Below, one piece after another: positions 18,227 to 27,276 of a stretch of DNA of 64,000 bases (its first letter is position 1; every line of letters starts with the position of its first letter). Position numbers and translations under genes: made by a program. Under the pieces are notes generated by a model. The model searched no databases. It worked only from the letters and a program-made list of their open reading frames with translations, and was not told where the DNA came from. This DNA is from Comamonadaceae bacterium (GTDB taxonomy: Bacteria > Pseudomonadota > Gammaproteobacteria > Burkholderiales > Burkholderiaceae_C), in assembly GCA_027485235.1 (NCBI GenBank), contig JAIXRJ010000036.1, positions 1 through 64,000 on the forward strand, in the 5' to 3' direction.

Positions 18227-19480
18227 TCAGCCCAACACTTGCCCAATGGCTTTTACCCGCGCTCGCGTGATCCGCTCCCCAATCTGAGGACCCTTGAGGC
18301 CTTCTTGCGCAGCGGCCTGCGCAATCGGTGCGGTCTCCACCGACAGGGCTGCTTGCTGGGCCAGCAACAGCCGTTCGGCTTGTGGATAGGCCACATCGCC
18401 CAACCCCAAACGCCCGCGTGCATCGCACTCACACGCTTGCAGCACCCGCCCAAAGCGCTCGGCTTGGCGAACAGCATCACATCGCTCCAGCAAACGCATC
18501 ACGGCCTCGGCATTCAACTCAGCGCTGCGGTGGATGTTGCCGTGCTCGCGCGCCACGACCTCGGCCAGCTCTTTGCAGTCGCTGGGCACGCGCAGGCGGT
18601 CGCACACCTTGAGCAACAACTTCACGCTGCGCACTTCGTGCCCGATGTGGCGAGGCAGCACCTCGGCCGGTGTGGTGCCTTTGCCCAGGTCGTGGAACAA
18701 ACAAGCCACGCGCACCGCAAGTGGCGTGTTCAACAGCGCGGCCATGTCCATCACCAGCATGGTGTGCACGCCGGTGTCGACTTCGGGGTGGTATTCGGCC
18801 CGTTGCGGCACGCCCCACAGGCGGTCCAATTCGGGCAGCAACACTTTCAGGGCGCCGCATGCGCGCAGCACCTCGAACATGCGCGAAGGTTTTTCGCTCA
18901 TCAGGCCCTTGGTCAGCTCCTGCCAGACGCGCTCGGGCACCAAATGGTCCACTTCGCCGCCCTCGACCATCTGGCGCATGAGCGCCATCGTTTCATCGGC
19001 CACATGGAAGTCGGCAAAGCGCGCTGCAAATCGCGCCAGCCGCAAGATGCGTACCGGGTCTTCGGCAAAGGCCTCGGTCACATGGCGCAGCACTTTGGCC
19101 TGCAGGTCGCCTTGGCCGTTGTAGGGGTCCACGATCAGGCCCGTCCATGCACTGGGGTCAGCATGGGCCAAGGCCTCGGGCACGGCCATGGCATTGATGC
19201 TCAGGTCGCGCCGAGCCAGGTCTGCTTCGAGCGTGACGTCGGGCGCGGCCTGCACCGCAAAACCTTTGTAGCCCCGCGCCGTCTTGCGCTCGGTGCGGGC
19301 CAGAGCGTATTCCTCGCGGCTTTGAGGATGCAAAAACACCGGAAAGTCTTTGCCCACCGGCACATAGCCCTGTGCGGTCATGGCCTCGGGCGTGCTGCCC
19401 ACCACCACCCAGTCACGGTCATTCACGGACAAGCCCATCAAGGCATCGCGCACCGCACCGCCGACGACAAAAACCCCCAT
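18227..19480 (-). CDS. cca: CCA-adding enzyme (multifunctional)
   Basis: Class II tRNA nucleotidyltransferase that builds or repairs the 3' CCA end. The nucleotidyltransferase motif VGGAVRDALMG (residues 6-16) is followed by the catalytic DRD pair (Asp21, Asp23). RRDLSINAMA and the EDPVRILRLARF segment come next. An HD phosphohydrolase domain with CLFHDLGKG makes this the long (417-residue) multifunctional form. It follows the GST gene by eight bases on the same strand. Confidence 0.95.
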   Translation of the reverse strand: MGVFVVGGAVRDALMGLSVNDRDWVVVGSTPEAMTAQGYVPVGKDFPVFLHPQSREEYALARTERKTARGYKGFAVQAAPDVTLEADLARRDLSINAMAVPEALAHADPSAWTGLIVDPYNGQGDLQAKVLRHVTEAFAEDPVRILRLARFAARFADFHVADETMALMRQMVEGGEVDHLVPERVWQELTKGLMSEKPSRMFEVLRACGALKVLLPELDRLWGVPQRAEYHPEVDTGVHTMLVMDMAALLNTPLAVRVACLFHDLGKGTTPAEVLPRHIGHEVRSVKLLLKVCDRLRVPSDCKELAEVVAREHGNIHRSAELNAEAVMRLLERCDAVRQAERFGRVLQACECDARGRLGLGDVAYPQAERLLLAQQAALSVETAPIAQAAAQEGLKGPQIGERITRARVKAIGQVLG

Positions 19481-19488
19481 GGCGGCCT

Positions 19489-20172
19489 TCAGCGAGCCAC
19501 CCGGAAGGGCTCTTCAAAGTCGATGAAATCCTGCTCGGCCAAGGCGCCATCCATCCAAGCCTTCACGCCGGGCAGGGCGCACACGCGGTCCATGTAGGCG
19601 GCCACATCGGACGGCACAGGCAGGGCGTAGGTTTTCAGGCGCATCACCACCGGTGAAAAGTAGGCATCGGCCACGCTGAACTCGCCAAACAGCATGGGGC
19701 CGTCGTGCGCTTGCAGCAAGCCGCTCCAAAGGCTGCAGATGCGCTCCAGGTCGGCGCGCACGGCGGGCTTGTCGCGCAGGGCCAGTGCGCCAATGTCGGG
19801 CAAGTGCGCCTCGATGTTCATCGGGCAGGCACTGCGCAAGCCCGCAAAGCCGCTGTGCATTTCGGCGCAGATGCTGCGCGCACGGGCCCGGGCAGCGCGC
19901 TCAGCGGGCCACAGCAACTTGTCAGGAAACTGTTCCGCCACATATTCTGCAATCGCCAGGGTGTCCCAGACGGCCAGCCCGTCGTGTACCAGCACGGGCA
20001 CCTTGCCCACCGGGTTGACGCCCTTGAGCGCGGCCTTGAACTGCGAGTCGGGCGCAAAGCTGTCAAAGCGGACAAACACCTCTTCAAAGTCGATGCCCGC
20101 TTGGCGCAACAGCACCCAGGGGCGCATGGACCAGGACGAGTAATTCTTGTTGGCGATGTAAAGCTGGAGCAT
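19489..20172 (-). CDS. Glutathione S-transferase family protein
   Basis: A 227-residue cytosolic GST-fold protein. The thioredoxin-like N-domain begins LQLYIANKNYSSWSMRPWVLL, where Ser residues take the catalytic place. The NPVGKVPVL cis-Pro loop and D-T-L-AIAEYVAE glutathione-binding motif follow, then an all-helical C-domain with the FSVADAYFSPVV N-capping segment. The substrate is unknown. Likely cotranscribed with cca. Confidence 0.88.
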   Translation of the reverse strand: MLQLYIANKNYSSWSMRPWVLLRQAGIDFEEVFVRFDSFAPDSQFKAALKGVNPVGKVPVLVHDGLAVWDTLAIAEYVAEQFPDKLLWPAERAARARARSICAEMHSGFAGLRSACPMNIEAHLPDIGALALRDKPAVRADLERICSLWSGLLQAHDGPMLFGEFSVADAYFSPVVMRLKTYALPVPSDVAAYMDRVCALPGVKAWMDGALAEQDFIDFEEPFRVAR

Positions 20173-20205
20173 GAGGTGGCCACCTTTTTTTCAGTCTTCA
20201 GAGCG

Positions 20206-22200
20206 TCATGGCAAATCGTTGTTGACTTCCGGCAAATGGCTGTTGCGCGGCCCGATTTGCCCCAGCCGGCTTTTCAGCGATTGCGGTTGGCGCGTCAAGA
20301 TGGCGGCGTAGTTGGTGGTGTTGGACAGCACCTTTTTCACGTAATCACGGGTTTCTTGAAAAGGCACGTTCTCTGCCCAGATGGCGGCTTCGAGCACGGG
20401 GCCGTTGCGCCAGTTGCGTGGGCGGCTGGGCCCCGCGTTGTAGGCGGCGGCGGCCAAGGGCATGGAGCCTTCAAAGTCCTTGAGCACCAGCTTGAGGTAA
20501 CCGGTGCCTATGGCCACGTTGACCTCCTTGTCGGTGATTTGCTCGGGGGTGAAGCCGGTCATGCCGATTTTTTTGGCGGTCCATTTGGCGGTGGCGGGCA
20601 TCACCTGCATCAGGCCCGAGGCGCCCACATGCGAACGGGCGTCCATGATGAAGCGGCTTTCCTGCCGGATCAGCCCATACACATAGGCCGGGTCGAGTTG
20701 GACCTCGCCCGCACGGCGCACCACGATCTCGCGCAGTGGCATCGGAAAGCGCTGTTCAAAGTCGATCACGTCTTTGGTGCGCTCGCTGGTGCTGATGCAG
20801 CGGTCCCACACTTGGCGCTGGCAGGCCAGTTCGGCGGCGGCCAGCAGTTCTCGGTCGTTCATACCGCCGGGCGTGTGCAAATTGGTGCTGTAGTTCCACT
20901 CGCGGTTGCCCTCGGCACGCAGGCCGATGCCGATGGCATACAGGGCCCTTTGCAAGCCTGGGTTGGTTTGGGCGGCGCCCTTTTCGGGTGCGGTCAAAGC
21001 CGCGGGGCGTTCAGGCACCGAGATGCTTTGGCCCAACTCTTCCAGGGCGAGCTGTTCGTAAAAGCCACGCACGCTGGCGATGCTGCGCAGCAAGCCTTGC
21101 GCCTCTTGTTTGGCCGCTTCGTCTTGGCCTGCGGTGGCCAGCAGGGCGCGGGCTCGCCAATAGGTCCAGGCAGCGTCCTTGCGGGCTTCGGCCGACATGG
21201 CTTGTGTGGCGCTGAGTACCTGTTTCCACTGCCCCATGCGCAAAGCGGCGCGCACCTTCCAGCCCAGCAAATCGTCGTTCAGATCGCCGTCTCGGCGCAC
21301 ATGGGCAAAGTAGCTGCTGGCGTTGTCTTGCAGTTTTTGCGCGGCTTGTTTGCCAATCACGGCCCAAGTCCAGTTGCGCTCTTCGGCGCTCAGCAGGATG
21401 CCCCAGTGGTGTTCCAGCAAATTGGCGGCTTTGTCCGGGTCGCTGGCGGCCAAGCGGATCAAGGCCAACACCGCCAACTCTTTGCGGTTGCGGGTGATGG
21501 CGATGATGCGCTTGTCCAGGTATTTGGCCGGGTCGGCATGGATCAGGGCCACTTGCTCGGACAGGCGCGGCGCCTCGATCTCCACCGCCGCCTTGGCGGG
21601 GGCTGGTCGGTTGGCATCCATCGCGATGCGGGCTTTGCGCCACAAGTCGATGCCATGGATCTGCCGGCCCGAGTGCAGGTGCTCGGCCACATAGGTACAA
21701 CCGTCTTCGGCTTCGCGCAAGGAATACCAAATTCGTTTGGCCTCATCGGCCACATGGGCCTTGCTGTGGATGGCCTCGGTGACCAGCGCATAACAACGCA
21801 CTTCCCGGTCGTCGCGCATGCGGAAGTGGGGGTATTCGGCCGTGAAATTGGCCCAGTCGCGGCGTTTGCCCAGTTGCAGCAGCCAGTCGTTGCGCAGGCG
21901 GTCTTCGTAATAAGTGCCCGCATAGGCGCTCAAGAATTGACGAATCTCACTGGGCGAAGCCGTGTCCAGCCGTGGTCGCAACTCCCAGTAGGCGGCCAAA
22001 GGCTCCAGCACGTGGCCACGGGCTTGGGGCAGCAAGGTGCTCAGACGCGTTCGGTCATTCTTGCGAAAGGCCTGCGCCATCTCCAGCAGGGCGTCGTCGC
22101 CCTTGTTTTGCGCTTGCGCAGCAAAAGAGCACAGTGTCGTCACGGCCACGACGCCAAGCAGTGTCAGAATCCGAGGCAGTGGCTTGAATGAATAAGGCAT
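20206..22200 (-). CDS. Soluble lytic murein transglycosylase
   Basis: Periplasmic Slt70-type enzyme (664 residues) that cleaves glycan strands to 1,6-anhydro-MurNAc, the substrate later handled by AnmK. A signal peptide spans about residues 1-31 (ends AAQAQ). A long alpha-superhelical region follows. The catalytic domain has Glu514 in RQESRF, then GASGLMQVMPATA and AAYNAGPSR. The ATG at 22200 gives the proper signal peptide. It faces the cyclo-ligase gene with only nine bases between start codons. Confidence 0.92.
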   Translation of the reverse strand: MPYSFKPLPRILTLLGVVAVTTLCSFAAQAQNKGDDALLEMAQAFRKNDRTRLSTLLPQARGHVLEPLAAYWELRPRLDTASPSEIRQFLSAYAGTYYEDRLRNDWLLQLGKRRDWANFTAEYPHFRMRDDREVRCYALVTEAIHSKAHVADEAKRIWYSLREAEDGCTYVAEHLHSGRQIHGIDLWRKARIAMDANRPAPAKAAVEIEAPRLSEQVALIHADPAKYLDKRIIAITRNRKELAVLALIRLAASDPDKAANLLEHHWGILLSAEERNWTWAVIGKQAAQKLQDNASSYFAHVRRDGDLNDDLLGWKVRAALRMGQWKQVLSATQAMSAEARKDAAWTYWRARALLATAGQDEAAKQEAQGLLRSIASVRGFYEQLALEELGQSISVPERPAALTAPEKGAAQTNPGLQRALYAIGIGLRAEGNREWNYSTNLHTPGGMNDRELLAAAELACQRQVWDRCISTSERTKDVIDFEQRFPMPLREIVVRRAGEVQLDPAYVYGLIRQESRFIMDARSHVGASGLMQVMPATAKWTAKKIGMTGFTPEQITDKEVNVAIGTGYLKLVLKDFEGSMPLAAAAYNAGPSRPRNWRNGPVLEAAIWAENVPFQETRDYVKKVLSNTTNYAAILTRQPQSLKSRLGQIGPRNSHLPEVNNDLP

Positions 22201-22209
22201 GGTTGGATT

Positions 22210-22794
22210 ATGGACAAAGCGGACGCCAAGAAAGCCTTGCGAAAGGCCTTGATCGAAGAAAGACTCAACCTCCCTGACCGCTTGGAGCGGGCCGAGGCCT
22301 TGCAGCGCGTCATGCGCATTTGGTTGTTTGACCGCCCGGACACCGTGATTGGAGCCTACTGGCCCATCAAAGGCGAATTCGACCCGCTGCCCGTGTTGCA
22401 CCGCTGGAAAGAAGACGGCGAGTTGCATGGCGAACCCCAGCGCCGCCGGATTGGCCTGCCGGTGGTCAACAAGCTGCACAAAACCCTGACGTTCCACACC
22501 TGGTACCCGGGCTGCCCGATGGAAGAAGACGCCTACGGCATCCCCAAGCCCAAGGACACCGAGGTCATCGTGCCCACTTTGCTGTTTGTGCCCTGTGTGG
22601 GCTATGGCATTGGTGGCTACCGCCTGGGTTATGGCGGCGGTTTTTACGACCGCACTTTGGCCACGCTGCAACCCAAACCCTTCACTGTGGGCCTGGGTTA
22701 CACCCAGGGCTATGTGGATGAACTAGAGCCCGAAGCGCACGACGAGCCGCTGGACGCCATCCTCAACGACAACGGCGTCGTTTGGCCCGTTTGA
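22210..22794 (+). CDS. 5-formyltetrahydrofolate cyclo-ligase
   Basis: Converts 5-formyl-THF to 5,10-methenyl-THF using ATP (MTHFS/YgfA family). The N-terminal Lys/Arg-rich helix and the signature GYRLGYGGGFYDRTL near residues 137-151 are diagnostic. The length (194) is normal. A C-terminal acidic stretch precedes the last strand. It may be cotranscribed with the TetR gene 11 bases downstream. Confidence 0.92.
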   Translation: MDKADAKKALRKALIEERLNLPDRLERAEALQRVMRIWLFDRPDTVIGAYWPIKGEFDPLPVLHRWKEDGELHGEPQRRRIGLPVVNKLHKTLTFHTWYPGCPMEEDAYGIPKPKDTEVIVPTLLFVPCVGYGIGGYRLGYGGGFYDRTLATLQPKPFTVGLGYTQGYVDELEPEAHDEPLDAILNDNGVVWPV

Positions 22795-22805
22795 CACGCT
22801 GAAAC

Positions 22806-23435
22806 ATGGCCCGCCCCAAATCCGCCACCCACGAGATCAAGCGCGATGCGATCCTGGACATCGCGGCCCAATGCTTTGCGCAGCGCAGCTACCCCGCCGC
22901 CAGCATGAACGAGATCGCCACCGCGTGTGGCACTTCCAAGGCGCGGCTGTACCACTATTACGAGAGCAAAGAAGCGATTTTGTTTGACCTGTTGGACCGC
23001 CACACCCAGCGCCTGCTGGGCTTGATCGCCCAGACCGAAGCCACGGCCCAGCGTAAAAACCTGGATGACCGCGCCGCTTTGCACGAGCTGGTGCGGGCTT
23101 TCTTGCTGGAGTACGAAACCTCGGCCACACGGCATGCCGCCTTGCTCAACGACACGCAGTTTTTGAGCGATGCGCCAGACCCTGCGCTGGGCGCCAACGC
23201 CATGTCGCCGCGCGAACAGGTGCTCAACCGCCAGCGCGACATCGTGGCGGCCATGACCCGTTTCATGAAGCGCGCCTATCCCGAGCGCCTGACCCCGACC
23301 AACCAGACGGCCCTGACCATGATGCTGCTGGGCATGATCAACTGGACCTTCACTTGGCTGCGCCCCGGCGGGCCCATGAGTTATGCCCAATTCGCCGAAG
23401 AAGTGGTGGGCATGCTGGACAAGGGATTGGGTTAA
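22806..23435 (+). CDS. TetR/AcrR family transcriptional regulator
   Basis: A 209-residue regulator with the TetR helix-turn-helix at about residues 28-47 (SMNEIATACGTSKARLYHYYESKEAIL) and a variable ligand-binding C-domain. The ligand is unknown. The next gene encodes an MBL-fold protein, and the 69-base gap holds an inverted repeat that may be this regulator's operator, so local control is likely. Confidence 0.9.
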   Translation: MARPKSATHEIKRDAILDIAAQCFAQRSYPAASMNEIATACGTSKARLYHYYESKEAILFDLLDRHTQRLLGLIAQTEATAQRKNLDDRAALHELVRAFLLEYETSATRHAALLNDTQFLSDAPDPALGANAMSPREQVLNRQRDIVAAMTRFMKRAYPERLTPTNQTALTMMLLGMINWTFTWLRPGGPMSYAQFAEEVVGMLDKGLG

Positions 23436-23438
23436 TCG

Positions 23439-23472
23439 TTTACCAATCCGTAACGCATTTCGTTTAGGTAAA
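23439..23472. promoter_or_regulatory. Inverted repeat between TetR and MBL genes
   Basis: TTTACC at 23439-23444 and GGTAAA at 23467-23472 form exact inverted arms around a 22-base centre, just upstream of the MBL gene. TetR regulators often bind such sites next to their own genes. The wide spacing makes this tentative. Confidence 0.4.
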
Positions 23473-23504
23473 ATTTATGCCATTCATTGACCGGAGAAAT
23501 GCCC

Positions 23505-24518
23505 ATGTCCAGCGCCCCCAACAAAGCCCCCACCAAAGCCTTCGCCAGCCAGGCCGACCTGAGCGAAAAGAAGATCACCTTCGAGCAACTTAGCCAGCAC
23601 TGCTGGGCCTACACCGCCGAGGGTGACCCCAACTCGGGTGTGATCATCGGTGACCGTTTCATCATGGTGAGCGACGCCACCGCCACACCGGCCATGGCGC
23701 AAGACCTGATCCAGAAGATCCGCACCGTCAGCGACCTGCCCATCAAATACGTGCTGCTGACCCATTACCACGCCGTGCGTGTGCTGGGCGCTTACGCCTA
23801 CGCCGCCGAAGGCGCGACCGAGATCATCGCCAGCGAAGGCACCCTGGACCTGATCAAGGAGCGTGGCGCGCAAGACATGCAGAGCGAGATGGAGCGCTTT
23901 CCGCGCCTGTTCCGTGGTGCCGACAGCATCCCCGGTTTGACCTGGCCCACCATGGTGGTGGGTGGCGGCGACCCGACCAAGAGCGAAGTGCCCGGCAAGC
24001 TCAGCATCAATCTGGGTGGCGTGGTGGTACAAATTTGGCATCCGGGCCCTGGCCACACCCGTGGCGACACGATTGCTTGGGTCGAAGAAGAAAAAGTGCT
24101 GTTCTCAGGGGACTTGGTCGAATACGAAGCGGGGGTCTACACCGGTGACGCCCAACTCGAAGAGTGGCCCGCCACGCTGGAAGCCCTGCGCGCCCTGAAG
24201 GCCGAGTTCATCGTGCCCGGTCGCGGCGAAGCCATGAAGGGCAATGACAACGTCAACAAAGCGCTCGATTACACCCAGCGCTGGGTGACCACCTTGTTCC
24301 AGGCCGGCAAAGAGGCCGTGGCCGCCCAGATGGACCTCAAAGCCGCCATGGCCCACACCCGCCAAAGCATGGACCCGGTGTTTGGCCATGTGTTCATTTA
24401 CGAGCACTGCCTGCCCTTTGACGTGACGCGTGCCTACGACGAAGCCAGCGGCATCAAGAACCCCCGCATCTGGACGGCCGAGCGCGACATGGAAATGTGG
24501 CAAGCGCTGCAAAGCTGA
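23505..24518 (+). CDS. MBL-fold hydrolase with altered metal site
   Basis: A 337-residue metallo-beta-lactamase-fold protein. The first metal motif, normally HxHxDH, reads HYHAVR, so the Asp and third His are missing. GHTRGD and the bridging SGDLVE Asp are kept. The last His position appears as VPGRG instead of VPGHG. It might bind one metal only or have a non-hydrolytic role. The ATG at 23505 is preferred since GGAG lies nine bases upstream. An ATG six bases earlier is too close. Probably controlled by the upstream TetR protein. Confidence 0.82.
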   Translation: MSSAPNKAPTKAFASQADLSEKKITFEQLSQHCWAYTAEGDPNSGVIIGDRFIMVSDATATPAMAQDLIQKIRTVSDLPIKYVLLTHYHAVRVLGAYAYAAEGATEIIASEGTLDLIKERGAQDMQSEMERFPRLFRGADSIPGLTWPTMVVGGGDPTKSEVPGKLSINLGGVVVQIWHPGPGHTRGDTIAWVEEEKVLFSGDLVEYEAGVYTGDAQLEEWPATLEALRALKAEFIVPGRGEAMKGNDNVNKALDYTQRWVTTLFQAGKEAVAAQMDLKAAMAHTRQSMDPVFGHVFIYEHCLPFDVTRAYDEASGIKNPRIWTAERDMEMWQALQS

Positions 24519-24522
24519 ATGC

Positions 24523-24650
24523 ATCGCGCGCAGGGCGCCGCTCCCACAGCCATGCACCCCCCACAGCCATGCAGGAGGTGCACCCCGTGCGCGATGGTTT
24601 TCTTCCATGCCTCCGAACATCCCCCGTAGGAGCCGCACCCCGTGCGCGAC
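24523..24650. repeat. REP-like repeat cluster
   Basis: Three copies of the REP-like element lie between the convergent MBL and lipoprotein genes: ATCGCGCGCAGGGCGCCGC (24523), then inverted GGAGGTGCACCCCGTGCGCG (24574) and GGAGCCGCACCCCGTGCGCG (24629). The first with either of the others can form a hairpin. Confidence 0.75.
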
Positions 24651-24699
24651 CTCGGCGTGCCACAGCATGGGCAGCACCAGCCCCCGGGCCAGCTTGGCC

Positions 24700-25551
24700 T
24701 CAAGGCCGGATCAAGTCCCGCAAATCCTGTTCATAAGCCCTTAACCTGCGGGCCGCACGCAGGCGCTGCTCGGCGCTGGTGGTGTTGTGCAGCTGGGCCA
24801 GGTTCTCGCAGGCTTGCATGCGCAATTTCTGGATCACCCCGCGGCCAACGGGGTCCTGCGGGTCCATCCAGCGCTGCCACAAGGCCCACAAATCGGCCTC
24901 CACTTGGGGCAGGGCCGATGCGCTGCTTTGAGAGGCTTTTTGCAAGGTGCTCATCAAATCTTGCTGTCGCCTGAGGCGGTCGCGTCGGCCCCAATCGGGT
25001 GTCCAGACCGATTGCTGCAACTGCGTCCGCACCATCGCGGTCTGTGTCGGACTCAAAGGCCCATAAAAATCGCTGAAGCGGTCCACGGCCTTGCTCAATC
25101 GGCGCTCCAGCCGCTCGCTGGCGCTGCCTTGCGCCCACTCCTTCTCCCAATCCTTGTTTTTGCTGGCCCAGTTCTGATTCAAGTGGCTCAGCTGCTCTGG
25201 TCCCATGTTCAGGGCCACCGGCGCGGCCAAACTCACGGCTTTGCGCATCGTGCGTTCCAAAGCTTTGTCCGCCTCGCCCACCACGCTGCAAACTTGTTGG
25301 GGCTGCAAGGGCTCGGCACTTTGCAAGGCCAAACGCTTGAACACTTCGGCGTACAGCGGGAGTTCTTCGGCGCGGTGCCAGCGGTGCAGCTGGGCCAGCG
25401 CATCCTTGGCCAGCGGTGTTTGCGCATCACTGAAAGACACCGAACTGTCCAACCACCAATACGACAAAGTGGGCAGTTGCTGGTAACCCAGCTTGATGGC
25501 ACTGCAGCCTTGCAGGCACAGCACCATCAGCAAAAAAACGCAACGCAACAT
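24700..25551 (-). CDS. DUF6279-type lipoprotein
   Basis: Predicted lipoprotein of 283 residues with a short signal sequence and lipobox LQGC (Cys16). The mature part opens with AIKLGYQQLPTLSYWWLDSSVSFSD, the pattern of the DUF6279 family, and continues as a helical, Gln/Arg-rich region. Function unknown. It is divergent from glmU, with about 150 bases between starts. Confidence 0.82.
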   Translation of the reverse strand: MLRCVFLLMVLCLQGCSAIKLGYQQLPTLSYWWLDSSVSFSDAQTPLAKDALAQLHRWHRAEELPLYAEVFKRLALQSAEPLQPQQVCSVVGEADKALERTMRKAVSLAAPVALNMGPEQLSHLNQNWASKNKDWEKEWAQGSASERLERRLSKAVDRFSDFYGPLSPTQTAMVRTQLQQSVWTPDWGRRDRLRRQQDLMSTLQKASQSSASALPQVEADLWALWQRWMDPQDPVGRGVIQKLRMQACENLAQLHNTTSAEQRLRAARRLRAYEQDLRDLIRP

Positions 25552-25700
25552 GAAAACTCCTGTGGGACTGCAAGCGAGAGCGCTGCGGCATGGGCCTCCA
25601 TTGTCAGTCCAAATGTGAGGCCTTGACGGGGGTGAGGGTGTGCGTGCACACAGGCCGCAGAGGGTGCTTGGCGACTGGCGATAATGGAGGGATTGTGCAA

Positions 25701-27143
25701 ATGGACAGAATGCGAAAGATGGCCATGAACCGAGTTGATTCCAAGCCCGTCGATGTGGTGGTGATGGCCGCAGGCAAAGGCACCCGCATGAAAAGCCGTC
25801 TGCCCAAGGTCTTGCAGCGCCTGGCCGGCGTGCCGCTGGTGCAGCATGTGCTGAACACCGCCGCGCAGCTGCAGGCCCGCTCGGCCGTGGTCATCACCGG
25901 CCACGGGGCTGACCAGGTCGAGCCCTTGCTGCTGGCGCCGGACCAAGTGTTGGCGGTGCAATGCGTGCGCCAAGAGCCGCAGCTGGGCACCGGCCATGCC
26001 GTGCAGCAAGCGGTGCCCGCGCTGGCCGATGATGGCATCGTGGTCATCTTGTCGGGCGATGTGCCCCTGACCCAGGCCGACACCTTGCAAGCCCTGATCG
26101 CGCAATGCGGCGGCGACAAACTGGCGCTGCTGACCATCGACTTTGCCGACCCCACCGGCTATGGCCGCATCGTGCGGGGTGGTGGCCAGGGCGATGCTGT
26201 GCAAGCCATCGTGGAGCAAAAAGACGCCACTGAGGCGCAGCGTAAAATCAACGAGGTCTACAGCGGCATCATGGCCGTGCCTGCGACATGGCTCAAAGCT
26301 TGGTTGGCTCGGCTGGACAACCAGAACGCCCAAGGCGAGTACTACCTGACCGATGTGGTCAAGTTCGCCGTGGCCGATGGCGTGCCCGTGGTGGCGCACA
26401 AAATCAGCGACGCCCTGCAAGTGGCCGGCATCAACAGCCCAGTGCAACTGGCCGAGCTGGAGTGCGCCCACCAACATCGCCAAGCGGTCCATTTTATGGA
26501 GCAAGGCGTGCGCTTGAAAGACCCGGCCCGTTTTGATGTGCGTGGCCAGCTGGTCTGCGCGCAAGATGTCGAGATCGACGTGAACTGCATTTTTGAAGGC
26601 ATGGTGTCCTTGGGCGAGGGCGTGAAGATCGGCGCCAACTGCATCATTGCCAACTGCCGCATCGAAGCAGGTGCGGTGATCCACCCCTTCACCCACATCG
26701 ACGGTGAAAAACTCGGCGTGACCGTCGGCGAGGGCGCGCTGATCGGCCCCTTTGCCCGTCTGCGTCCCGGCGCACAGCTGGGGGCCGAAGTCCACATCGG
26801 CAACTTTGTGGAAGTCAAAAATGCCACCCTGGCCCACGGCGCCAAAGCCAACCACCTGGCCTATTTGGGCGATGCCACGGTGGGCGAGCGTGTCAACTAC
26901 GGCGCGGGCAGCATCACCGCCAACTACGACGGCGCCAACAAACACCGCACCGTGATCGAAGCCGACGTGCACATCGGCAGCAACTGCGTGCTGGTGGCCC
27001 CGGTGACCATTGGCGCAGGCGGCACCGTGGGCGGCGGCTCCACCATCACCAAGAACACCGAGCCGGGGGCGCTGAGTGTGGCGCGTGGCAAACAAATCAG
27101 CATCGCCAACTGGGCGCGGCCGCAGAAAAAACCCAAGGCCTGA
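25701..27143 (+). CDS. glmU: Bifunctional UDP-GlcNAc synthesis enzyme GlmU
   Basis: Acetylates GlcN-1-P and then transfers UMP to give UDP-GlcNAc, precursor of peptidoglycan and LPS. The pyrophosphorylase loop AAGKGTRMKSRLPK is at about residues 23-36. The C-terminal half is a left-handed beta-helix with hexapeptide repeats and the NFVEVKNA / YLGDA / GAGSITANYDG segments. I chose the ATG at 25701 because GGAGGG lies nine bases upstream, giving 480 residues. Several nearby in-frame ATGs (to 25725) are alternatives. Confidence 0.95.
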   Translation: MDRMRKMAMNRVDSKPVDVVVMAAGKGTRMKSRLPKVLQRLAGVPLVQHVLNTAAQLQARSAVVITGHGADQVEPLLLAPDQVLAVQCVRQEPQLGTGHAVQQAVPALADDGIVVILSGDVPLTQADTLQALIAQCGGDKLALLTIDFADPTGYGRIVRGGGQGDAVQAIVEQKDATEAQRKINEVYSGIMAVPATWLKAWLARLDNQNAQGEYYLTDVVKFAVADGVPVVAHKISDALQVAGINSPVQLAELECAHQHRQAVHFMEQGVRLKDPARFDVRGQLVCAQDVEIDVNCIFEGMVSLGEGVKIGANCIIANCRIEAGAVIHPFTHIDGEKLGVTVGEGALIGPFARLRPGAQLGAEVHIGNFVEVKNATLAHGAKANHLAYLGDATVGERVNYGAGSITANYDGANKHRTVIEADVHIGSNCVLVAPVTIGAGGTVGGGSTITKNTEPGALSVARGKQISIANWARPQKKPKA

Positions 27144-27144
27144 A

Positions 27145-27214
27145 CCGCGCGCAGGGCGCAGCTCCCACGCACCCCAACTTCTTTCGTGGGAGCCGCACCC
27201 CGTGCGCGATGGTT
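27145..27214. repeat. REP-like inverted pair downstream of glmU
   Basis: One copy (CGCGCGCAGGGCGCAGC, 27145) is followed by an inverted copy (GTGGGAGCCGCACCCCG, 27187) about 20 bases further on, in the glmU-rhodanese gap. Together they can form a stem-loop at the end of glmU mRNA. Confidence 0.75.
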
Positions 27215-27276
27215 TCCCCCAGGCAGCCAAACTTCAAAAGCTATGATGGCCAAAAACTCAGATGGAGCCAGACGAC

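Noticed and set aside
19705..22191. Open frame of 828 codons on the plus strand opposite the lytic transglycosylase
   Set aside because: It is a GC-skew shadow of the real gene: no motif, and composition typical of reversed Ala/Leu-rich coding.
25527..27230. 567-codon minus-strand frame opposite glmU
   Set aside because: Antisense shadow of a beta-helix coding region; no start context or motif.
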